64,000 nt of DNA from Acytostelium subglobosum LB1 (lineage: Eukaryota > Evosea > Eumycetozoa > Acytosteliales > Acytosteliaceae), in the NCBI RefSeq assembly GCF_000787575.1, contig NW_012236521.1:390924-454923 (forward strand). The letters run 5' to 3'. The translations under genes and the position numbers were made by a program. The notes under the pieces are model-generated. The model saw only the letters and a list, made by a program, of their open reading frames with translations. It searched no databases and was not told the origin of the DNA. Shown piece by piece: positions 56,194-64,000 of this stretch. Position 1 is the first letter of the stretch, and every line of letters starts with the position of its first letter.

Positions 56194-57772
56194 ATGGCCT
56201 CCCCAAGCAAACTCTGCATAGAGTTTGAACAAAATATTTGGAAGCCAAGCCTTTGTAAACATTGTTGTAAACCTAGAGACGCTCATGGTCCAGGCGATGA
56301 CCATCTTCCATTGATGTCCCCGTCGCCAAACAAATCATTGTCATCTTTGGAGCCGGTTTCGGCATCGATTGAGACCAATTCCCCGGCCTCACTGGGCCTG
56401 ACTCCAACTAAATATGTCAAAGTAATTCCCAAGCCAACAGTGCCAATCTCACCAACTCACTACCAGTTGCTATCCAGACCTTTGACACCAAAGGTACAGT
56501 CGCCAATCAAAATGTTGTTGGAACCATCCCCTCTCAAACATCATACTGTCTCGACTCCAGCAACTCCAACACAAACACCAGAGAAACAGACAAAGATGAC
56601 CTCAACCAAACTTGACTTGAGCCAGATGTCCCCCTCAGTGGCTCAATCTTTGACAGCACCTTGTGCGGCTATAGCAGGAAACATTGGCGGCAGTTGTGGT
56701 AGTAGCGCTGGAACTTCTTCCTCCTCCACAGGCTCAGCGGGTAGTACCACCTACACAAGCAACAGCAGTTGTAGTAATAGTAGTGGAACAAAGAGCAAGC
56801 GATCATCCATGTCCATCACAATATCAACTTCTCGATCATCATCTGCTCTGGTCCAGGACTCTGACAACATTACTTCAACCTCAACTTCCATTCTCTCAAA
56901 GGAGACTTCCACAGATTCATTGTTGGCGACCACAATGATGACGACAACCAGCACACCAATGGATGGCGCGGCAGCGGGATCAACCAGTGATCACCAAGAC
57001 AACAACAACCACCACTCAACTCAATATCCCAGCCAACTTTGACAACTCCCCAGCAATCCTCAACCTGACCCTCAGCAACAACACTACAACCGAGATCATT
57101 GATGACGAAGACGACCCATTCAAGGACTTTGATGACCTGATCGACGGCCCCAAGACCATCACAACCACAACCATCTCAACGACCAAGGAAGCCGAGGGCA
57201 AGACCGAGACATCGACATCATCCACAACGACCATCATGTGCCACTCACCCAGAGGCACGTCGCCAGCCAGTCGCCGCATGCTACCATTGAGCCCAGCCAC
57301 CAACATACGTAAACAATTGTGCATGGACAACTACAAGGAGAATGATGACGATTGGGACCAGGGCGTGGATCTCACGTCATTCCTGCGCCACAAGAAGAAC
57401 CTGGCCAAGGACTTTAACTATTGCTCCAACAAGATAATGGAGATATCCAGTGTTCAGCTCGAGGCTCAGCGCCAGTCTGTGGACTTTGGCGGCACCATCC
57501 ATCCACAGGCGTTCCAAGCATTCAAGGAGATCCTTCAAGCCAAAGAGACACAGATCAAGAAGGCCATGAAGTCAAAGAAGATTGATGAGAAGGATTGTTT
57601 AATGTTGATCGAGCACTTGGAGTCTGTAACCGAGGTTCTTGACAAACTCCTGTTGGGCAACACCTCTGATGATGAGCATGGTCTTCAGGAGCCAACATCA
57701 CTCAATCACTCCACAGGCTCAGCCACAACCACCACTACCACAACGACAACCACTACCGAGATTGCTGTTTAA
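56194..57772 (+). CDS. Protein with MPRIP-like N-terminal Cys/His motif and C-terminal helical domain
   Basis: Starts at 56194 with CIEFEQNIWKPSLCKHCCKP followed by RDAH, close to the F.aNi..kSkC.nCfkpr..H motif at the start of myosin-phosphatase Rho-interacting protein and several dictyostelid Rho/actin regulators; probably a small zinc-binding motif. A Ser/Thr/Pro-rich disordered middle follows. The C-terminal part (DWDQGVDLTSFLRHKKNLAK; HPQAFQAFKEILQAKETQIK; CLMLIEHLESVTEVLDKLLL) is helical. Reading needs a frame change near 56990-57045. A 46-nt GT-AG intron, 56991-57036, bridges the frames in phase (T-N-F-D at the junction); an assembly indel is the alternative. Likely cytoskeletal or Rho-linked (inference). 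Confidence 0.68.
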
Positions 57773-58469
57773 TGATTAGTTCTGAGGGGCATCGGGTCCC
57801 TGATCTAGGTCTAGGCCAAGATCAACAGATCAATCAATCAAGGATAGTGGAATAATCCCATTCCTTGGGTGTCCATCAAGGTACCCAAGGACAGGAACCG
57901 TCATACGCCAAGTTGCAACAAGATCTCTTGGGGTGCGATGTACATTCACTTATCCAAATGCACCAAGGGTAGGCAACTTTGGTGTTGGCCCAGGGAGTCC
58001 CGCCATTAGAGGTCGGGTCCAATTTCACCTTCATCTTCACCTTCAACTTCAAGATGGATTGTTCGCCCATCCTTTATGCCAAAGAGTGTTGGGCCTGGTT
58101 CGTACTTACAGAGAGATATTACTTTGAGAAATAAAATATCTGTTTTCAGTACCATGCACCGAAAGACCTACTCATTGGAAAAATCTGATCAAAACGAGTG
58201 TGCTCGTGGTGGCCCTTGTGGCTGAAAAGGGCCTTGTCTTGTTGTTGTTTGATTTGGTGCGTGTGATTGAATCAATGAGTTGTTGACACCATCCCATTAT
58301 ACACTACCATGTGAGTCTACCTCCAGAGGCAAGTTTGATAAATAAAGGTACCTACCTACTTCGTCCCTCCTGCCTCTCTCCCAAGCCTTCTCCATCCATC
58401 CATCCATAGGCCAAACATTTAACAATCACTCTATCTCTCTTGTACATAATAATAATAATCATAATAATA
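57773..58469. other. Intergenic spacer with 8-bp inverted repeat
   Basis: 697 bp. CCTTGGGT (57863-57870) and ACCCAAGG (57883-57890) form a perfect 8-bp stem with a 12-nt loop about 90 bp after the stop, possibly in the 3' UTR. A GC-richer stretch at 57890-58090 has short frames on both strands without recognisable content. Confidence 0.45.
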
Positions 58470-60404
58470 ATGTATAACTACAACAACAACAACATAATGT
58501 TGCTCGTGATGAGCATCATATTGATGGCGGCAGTATTGGGTACCACCACCTCGACTGGTGTCTCAGCCCAGCAGTTAACCACCATCACTTTCAACACAAT
58601 GATCGACTGTAGCGACTTGGAGAACCCCTGTGACTTTATGAACAAGACCAATTACTTGGAGGGCATTGCGCCCAGCGCGACAACAAACGTGATTATCAAC
58701 TACAAGTCGGCTGGCCTCACACAGTACATCACACTCAAGACCGGTGTCTCAGCAACGGTTGGCGCACTCAATGTTGGCGGCATCGGCAACGTGGAGTTCA
58801 CCGTCAATGCCGACCTCACCGTGCTCAACCTGGCGATGTTCAGCAACGTGAGCGCCAACGTCCAGATGTCCAGCATGACCGTGTGGGACACGTTCCTGCT
58901 GCTCAAGGGCACCCTGTTCACCGTGTACAACGGATCGCTGCTGACCAACAGCACTGTAATCGTCAGCGATGGCGTCATCCTGACCGCGCACGACTCGCCC
59001 ATCACCTTTGACTGCGCCGTCGCCGACGCCTCCAACACTCAGTACCTCCAGTTCAACTCGACCCCAGTGTTGGTCGGCAACTCGCCATTCACCGTAAGCG
59101 GCCCCGCCTCGACATTCCTCGTGGGCATCCGCGCAATTGAAAGCACCGGCATGGTGTTCCTCAACAACACAGATCTCTACGGCATCTCAGGCATGCAGCA
59201 GCTGCGCGTTCTCAACGACCTGGACCTGCGCAATGGTGCCACACTCATGGTGAAAGATTTCTTGTCTGGCATCGAGTACTCACGCATCAATGTCAACTCG
59301 GGCACGTTGTATGTGAACAACAACAACGCAGGCGCCGAGGGCTCCAAGGTCAAGATCTACAGCATCTCGTCGGACCCAATGGGTCTAATCACCTTCATGA
59401 ACGTCGAGAGAGTCGACGTGATGCAGATCACCGCCGAGGGCAACTTCACGATCGACACCGTCACCATATTCAACATTGGAAGCGAGGACGCTGGCCTCGT
59501 GTCCAACTTCTCGCGTCTGATGATAGCTGGCCACTCGTACCTCAATGTGGACAACTCAAACATCTTCCGCTTGGCCGTCATTGAGTCCAAGCTGGTCAAC
59601 AGCCAGCCGGGAATCTTCTTCAACCTGACCTCTTGGAACAGCATCTACGAGTTCGAGTCCTCACTCAACAACACGATATTCTGGGTGCTCGAGCGTTCCA
59701 CGCTAGAATTCTTCGACGACGCCTCCTTTGTTGGAGTGTCTGGCATCTACCTGTACGGTGAGATCACTCTCGACCAGGACCTATTCTTGGACGAGTACCC
59801 CGCGCTCAACATCGTCGGAGGCGTGGCATCCATGGTCACCAACTCCTCGACAATCACTGGTGACGTGACCATCTCAAACGGAGTGCTCTGGCCACTCGAC
59901 ACCACAATCTATGGCAACCTCTACCACAACGGTGGCACCATCCACTTTGTCAACACGTACGGCAGAAACCTGATGATTCTGGGCAACTACACATCGGAGG
60001 AGGGCGCCATCCTGGGCTTCTCCGACTCTCTCGAGATGGCCGGTTTTGCCACTATCTACGTGGCAGGCACAACAGATCTTGAGGCCACCCTAATGATCCA
60101 GTTCATAGATGACATTGCCATCGCTGGTGCCGATTACAACATCTTGTCGTCTGCTACCAACATTGTTGGCGAGTTCGAGTCGCCCGAGGTCCATTGGGCC
60201 ACTGATGAGGAAGTTGACACATTCAAGATCAACATGTACAAGCAGCGTGATGTCATCCTCACGTTCATTGGTGAAAAGGAACACCATGGTGTACCAGGTT
60301 GGGGTATCTTCCTCATCATCCTGGCCATCTTTGTCGTGCTTGGTGCTGGAGTTGTAGTCTACATCAAGTACTTCAAGAAGCCCAGTGGATACGTGCCACT
60401 CTAA
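58470..60404 (+). CDS. Large type I membrane protein with repetitive beta-type ectodomain
   Basis: Intronless; about 644 residues from the ATG at 58470 (635 from 58497). An N-terminal signal peptide (MLLVMSIILMAAVLGTTTS) is followed by a 570-residue ectodomain rich in Asn, Thr, Val and Gly, with repeated short strands and many NxS/T sites (e.g. NNTDLYGISG; NSSTITGDVTISNGVLWPLD), consistent with a beta-helix/adhesin-like fold. A single C-terminal span (GIFLIILAIFVVLGAGVVVY) precedes a short basic tail KYFKKPSGYVPL. Likely cell-surface adhesion or recognition protein of the kind expanded in dictyostelids; family not recognised. Codon use is strongly C/G-ending. Confidence 0.75.
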   Translation: MYNYNNNNIMLLVMSIILMAAVLGTTTSTGVSAQQLTTITFNTMIDCSDLENPCDFMNKTNYLEGIAPSATTNVIINYKSAGLTQYITLKTGVSATVGALNVGGIGNVEFTVNADLTVLNLAMFSNVSANVQMSSMTVWDTFLLLKGTLFTVYNGSLLTNSTVIVSDGVILTAHDSPITFDCAVADASNTQYLQFNSTPVLVGNSPFTVSGPASTFLVGIRAIESTGMVFLNNTDLYGISGMQQLRVLNDLDLRNGATLMVKDFLSGIEYSRINVNSGTLYVNNNNAGAEGSKVKIYSISSDPMGLITFMNVERVDVMQITAEGNFTIDTVTIFNIGSEDAGLVSNFSRLMIAGHSYLNVDNSNIFRLAVIESKLVNSQPGIFFNLTSWNSIYEFESSLNNTIFWVLERSTLEFFDDASFVGVSGIYLYGEITLDQDLFLDEYPALNIVGGVASMVTNSSTITGDVTISNGVLWPLDTTIYGNLYHNGGTIHFVNTYGRNLMILGNYTSEEGAILGFSDSLEMAGFATIYVAGTTDLEATLMIQFIDDIAIAGADYNILSSATNIVGEFESPEVHWATDEEVDTFKINMYKQRDVILTFIGEKEHHGVPGWGIFLIILAIFVVLGAGVVVYIKYFKKPSGYVPL

Positions 60405-60706
60405 ACTCTTGAGATACATTGATCGATCAATCACTCACAGTCTTGCGCATCAACAACATATATCGAACTCCATCACTCACTCATCATCACACTCACATGG
60501 CGGAACTGGATTCTCCGTCAGTCGTCTGTCCACAAGACATCAAAGGTCCAATAAAACTACCATTCAAATCAATCATTCAAGAGCTGGAACTATCCCATTA
60601 ATCACTCAATCAATCAATCAATTTTGATGGGAATATTATAATTCTTTAATGTGTAGATAGATCACTTTTAATTAAATTAGTGAGGCGAGTTGATGATGGG
60701 GAGAGT
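60405..60706. other. Convergent intergenic spacer
   Basis: 3' UTRs of two convergent genes with CAATCAATCA runs; nothing else recognised. Confidence 0.45.
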
Positions 60707-61226
60707 TTACAAGACGTAGATGTTCTTGATCCAGAGGTGTGCAGGTGAGTCTGAGCGAGCAATGTAACCAAAGGTGAAGGAGTAGCCTGCAGCCAAACTG
60801 ACTTGGTATGATGGGAACATAATATCACCATTTGGCAGACGGTTGACATTCCAGAGATCAGTGCCAATGAATGGTAGCTCAGCACCATCGATCAGAACAT
60901 CCTTGATGGCAACTGGTCCAATGTTGGTAACTACAACAGTGACCTGGACAAAGTCAATACCATCCTGCTTCCAGCGGTTGGCAACATCTTGGGTTAAGGA
61001 TACACGCTCTCCACATCCATCTAATGATTGATTGATTGAGTTAGTTAGTTTTGATTAGATTGGATTGGGGTTGGGATATTATAATGTACATACTGGAACA
61101 TGATGGGTAGGGTGGGATACCCTTCAGACAGGTCCAATAACGGTCACATGCGTTGGTACCACAGTTGTAGTAAGCTGATGTCAAGGAGAGTAGAGAGAGA
61201 AGGAGCAACAGGATAATGGACTTCAT
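60707..61226 (-). CDS. Small secreted CBM49 (cellulose-binding) protein
   Basis: Two exons, 61226-61094 and 61020-60707, phase 1, 148 residues. Signal peptide MKSIILLLLLSLLSLTSAYY, then a short Cys-rich segment (CGTNACDRYWTCLKGIPPYP) and a CBM49-type domain: SLTQDVANRWKQDGIDFVQV, VVVTNIGPVAIKDVLIDGAE, DLWNVNRLPNGDIMFP and AAGYSFTFGYIAR. CBM49 domains bind crystalline cellulose, which dictyostelids deposit in stalk and spore walls. The protein has no catalytic domain, so it is probably a structural wall or sheath protein. Confidence 0.86.
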
Positions 61227-61841
61227 TTTATAATTGGATAAGATATTAAGATATTAAGTTATTTAAATACTTTGATATTTGATTGATTGTTTGTTGATAT
61301 TGATACCTACCTTGGAACTAGGCTATTTATAATGAATGTTCCAGTCTTGATCATGTCCGGTCCAGTCAAGTCCAGTCCAGTCCAATCCAGTTCAGTCCAG
61401 TTTCACTCGCTCACTCCCTCACAGCATCACTTTCAACTTCAACCTCTTAAGTTGATCACGTGATTCGAAGTGTGGAGAGCGCGAGTATGATCCTGTCAGT
61501 TGGTACAGATGTCAACGTAATCGTTGCCATCAATCTCAAAGTGTCACTTTAAAGACAAAAATGGTAGTTGTCTTCTTATAAGTTATATATATGTTCATTC
61601 CAATATGTCTAAGTATGTGTATGAATGTGAGTGGAGAGGGAGTAAGGGTTGTTGTATCTGATCATAATGGCGAGTGTGAGTGTGTGAGTGTGATTGAATG
61701 ATTGAATGAGTGTCAATCACGTGATTGAACACATGTCCAACAACTTACAATTCAAATTACAACGTGCCAAGTGTCAATCAATCAATCAATAGTCGCCATG
61801 ACCAATACTTCCACTCAAAATGGATGTACTGAGGAACGTGA
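61227..61841. other. Intergenic spacer
   Basis: 615 bp. Contains a short tandem array of TCCAGTCCAG-type units at about 61358-61400 and GTGAGTGTGA repeats near 61670-61700. No gene or RNA recognised. Confidence 0.5.
61358..61400. repeat. (GTCCA)n-type short tandem repeat
   Basis: About eight imperfect pentamer units (GTCCA/ATCCA/TTCA) upstream of the CBM49 gene. Confidence 0.7.
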
Positions 61842-63458
61842 CTACTTGACACCATCTCCATTTTGATGCAAGTACTGCACTACTTCGCCATGCTGATTCC
61901 TATCCGCGTTCATTAGAGCATAGCGTGTGCCACCCTCAGTGCGATTCTGGAGGAGGAATTGAACGACGGGAAGGTGACCATTACTAGCAGCCCTGTCCAC
62001 AGCTCGGGTTGAGCATCCTTCCGTGCGATTGATGTGGAGGAACTTCACGACGTCAAGATGTCCCATGGCCGCCGCCTTGTCCATCGCTGCCAGAGTGCAT
62101 CCCTCTGTGCGATTGATGTGCAGGAATTGGACAATGGGCAGATGTCCTTGCTCCGCCGCGATATCCATCGCCATGGTCATGCAGCCTTCAGTGCGGTGCT
62201 CGTGTAAGTAGCGCAGGATTGATAGATGGTTGTATTGAGCTGCCCGGATCATCGCATCGGTCGTGCAGCCTTCCGTGCGATGCTGATCGAGGAACTGCAC
62301 AATATGCAGATGTCCCAACGACGCGGCAGAGTCCATAGCATCGGTCGTGCAGCCCTCTGTTCGATTGTGATGCAAGTACTCCACCATTTCCAGGTCACCA
62401 TTCGCTGCAGCCCAGTCCATTGCCTGGGTCGAGCATCCCTCTGAGCGATTGTCATTGAGGAACTGGACGACTGAGAGGTGGCCTTGAGACGCGGCCTTGT
62501 TCATTGCGATGCCAGTACATCCCTCCGTCCTGTTGTAATGCAGAAACTCCACGATAGACGTGTGTCCAACCAATGAGGCGCGATCAATCGCATCGGTCGT
62601 GCAGCCTGCCTTGCCCGATCGATGCAACAACTCAACGATTGACATGTGTCCATTGTGTGCAGCCAAGTCCATTGCGTCGGTTGTACAACCTTCTGTCCTG
62701 TAGTCCATCAAGTAGCGTACGATGTCCAAGTGTCCGTTTCGCGCGGCCACGTCAATGGCGAACTTGGTGCATCCTTCTGTTCTGGTGTTGTGAAGGTACT
62801 CAACGACCTCAAGGTAGCCGTTGGCTGCAGCCATGTCCATTGCCTTGGTCGAGCATCCCTCTGTGCGAGTGTTGTGAAGATACTTGACAATGTCAAGTCG
62901 ACCATTCTCTGCGGCCCAGTCGATGGCCTGTGCGGTGCATCTCAAGTCATACTTGTCGAACAAGAATTGAAGGATTGGTAGTGCGGCAGCATGATCCAAG
63001 GCCATTGTCGTTGGCTTGGCGCCAAGACTATGCAACAAGTATACCATATCCAATCTACCTACTGTAGCCAATGCATCCATGGCACGTTGTGCCAACAGAG
63101 GGAATAGTTTAGTATCATTGTTATAAAGATGTTTGATCATATAACTATGACCATTATATGATTGAAGTGGACAATGTATGAATGCACGTGATTGTGAATG
63201 ATTGTTATAGTTGTTATCGTTGTTATTAAACATCAACTCTCTATTGATTCTCTGACCTATTGTATCCTTGTCTTGAAACAATGATTGAATGTGGATGATC
63301 CATCTACCAAGTACCTCTCTCCATGTATAAGTTCTACATTCCATCCTCTTATGTATCAACTTTATACACTTGAACAACATGATTTTCAACCATCTATCAT
63401 TGAATATCACTTGTCTAAATAACAATGTTAATGTATTATTACTATTAATATTATTCAT
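61842..63458 (-). CDS. Ankyrin-like protein built of 28-residue TEGCT repeats
   Basis: Intronless, 538 residues. The N-terminus (LFRQVIFNDRWLKIMLFKC) resembles the F-box-like start of dictyostelid paralogue families. From about residue 160 to the end the protein consists of some 13 units with consensus RTEGCTTDAMDxAAxxGHLxIVxFLHxN. Each unit is 28 residues (84 bp), five shorter than a canonical 33-residue ankyrin repeat, keeping the two helices and losing part of the beta-turn. Family members are known as large expansions in dictyostelids and other amoebae; their substrates are unknown. A ubiquitin-ligase adaptor role is inference. Confidence 0.8.
   Translation of the reverse strand: MNNINSNNTLTLLFRQVIFNDRWLKIMLFKCIKLIHKRMECRTYTWREVLGRWIIHIQSLFQDKDTIGQRINRELMFNNNDNNYNNHSQSRAFIHCPLQSYNGHSYMIKHLYNNDTKLFPLLAQRAMDALATVGRLDMVYLLHSLGAKPTTMALDHAAALPILQFLFDKYDLRCTAQAIDWAAENGRLDIVKYLHNTRTEGCSTKAMDMAAANGYLEVVEYLHNTRTEGCTKFAIDVAARNGHLDIVRYLMDYRTEGCTTDAMDLAAHNGHMSIVELLHRSGKAGCTTDAIDRASLVGHTSIVEFLHYNRTEGCTGIAMNKAASQGHLSVVQFLNDNRSEGCSTQAMDWAAANGDLEMVEYLHHNRTEGCTTDAMDSAASLGHLHIVQFLDQHRTEGCTTDAMIRAAQYNHLSILRYLHEHRTEGCMTMAMDIAAEQGHLPIVQFLHINRTEGCTLAAMDKAAAMGHLDVVKFLHINRTEGCSTRAVDRAASNGHLPVVQFLLQNRTEGGTRYALMNADRNQHGEVVQYLHQNGDGVK
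61880..62950 (-). repeat. 84-bp tandem coding repeat array
   Basis: Diverged 84-bp units encoding the 28-residue TEGCT ankyrin-like repeats; period visible from the regularly spaced GAGGGATGCWC-type codons for Glu-Gly-Cys. Confidence 0.85.
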
Positions 63459-64000
63459 TATTTATCTATTATCTTATCAATATTGTTTACAAGATTGAAC
63501 AAGAACATTTATCACAGCGCGTGCTATTGAATAGAGCGATGGCGTGCCATGACTATTGGTCTAGAATAGAGTAAGTATTATAACTTTGAATGGACCAATG
63601 AGTGGTGTGAATAAAGAAGGAATGATTCTGATGAAGTTGTTCTTAGGACTTGAAGCACTTGAAAGTTCGATTTTGAAAATATCCATGTTTGGTTGGGGTT
63701 TCAGACCTGGTCTCTTGCAACCCTTCCCGCGACCTTCTCGGACATTCATTCATTCATCCATCAGCAATCAAACCCCGGATTCATGCCACACTGCCATTAC
63801 TCTTTCATAATTATGATGATGTCGCCGACAGCACCAGCAAAGCACATGTTGATTAATTAATACATAGAGATAGATAGATAGATATAGATTATAGATAGAG
63901 TTGTTGTAGTGTAATAATAATACTAATAATATAACATTACTAATTTAAATACGAATGATCAAAGACCCTTTCACAACATCGATAGTAACGACTACAGTTA
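63459..64000. other. Right-edge intergenic region
   Basis: 542 bp. Promoter of the ankyrin-like gene, then AT-rich DNA with GATA tracts (63867-63900). A short minus-strand frame at 63561-63749 (starts MNVREGRGKGCKRPGLKPQP) lies alone and is not supported. Confidence 0.4.

Noticed and set aside
58440-58469. Upstream TTG start for the large membrane protein
   Set aside because: An ATG at 58470 (or 58497) directly precedes a proper signal peptide.
1-64000. Search for retroelements, DNA transposons, CRISPR arrays and virus-derived genes
   Set aside because: No reverse transcriptase, integrase, transposase, capsid or terminal-repeat signature was seen; the only large repeat is the host gene-pair duplication.

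Overview
The window is nuclear DNA of a dictyostelid social amoeba. Evidence seen: short GT-AG introns (about 46-130 nt) with CTAAC-type branch points, intron and spacer DNA full of TGATTGATTG / CAATCAATCA tetranucleotide runs, homopolymer Asn/Gln/Ser/Thr tracts in proteins, dense genes on both strands, and dictyostelid-type families (CBM49 cellulose binding, cysteine-rich secreted repeats, TEGCT ankyrin-like repeats). Coding DNA is clearly GC-richer at third positions than in Dictyostelium discoideum, which makes an Acytostelium-like group-2 species my best guess (inference only).

Layout. 1-10.9 kb: a 3' gene fragment, an ankyrin/helical protein, an F-box/LRR-like protein, the TFIID subunit TAF2 (six exons) and a mitochondrial MaoC/HTD2-type dehydratase. 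11-25 kb: a SHAQKY-type Myb protein, a SIW14-like phosphatase with a frame problem, AP-1 gamma adaptin, tRNA endonuclease SEN2, a P-type H+-ATPase and an NYN+LOTUS protein. 25-35 kb: RNase P subunit POP4 and cap trimethylguanosine synthase TGS1, head to head, then an unknown abundant-looking protein and glycogen debranching enzyme. 35-47.7 kb: two small coiled-coil/unknown proteins, a WD40-like protein, tRNA-Phe(GAA), a 7TM protein, a secreted Cys-rich protein, TMEM209 and ACBD6 homologues.

47.8-55.5 kb is the most unusual part: a head-to-tail duplication (unit about 3.74 kb) carrying a divergent gene pair, a mitochondrial protein of unknown function on minus and a GPI-anchored DUF1996 protein on plus. 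The copies have decayed reciprocally: unit A keeps the minus gene and has lost the start of the plus gene, while unit B keeps the plus gene and has broken the minus gene. Both units end in a conserved non-coding element whose inverted repeats interleave like a pseudoknot. The assembly is faulty at the same homologous point in both units.

55.5-64 kb: a protein with an MPRIP-like N-terminal Cys/His motif, a large type I membrane protein, a secreted CBM49 protein and a 28-residue-period ankyrin-like protein. Several genes serve RNA metabolism (SEN2, POP4, TGS1, NYN-LOTUS, tRNA-Phe), but they look like ordinary housekeeping genes; only POP4/TGS1 share a short divergent promoter. I saw no retroelement, DNA transposon, CRISPR array or virus-derived element.
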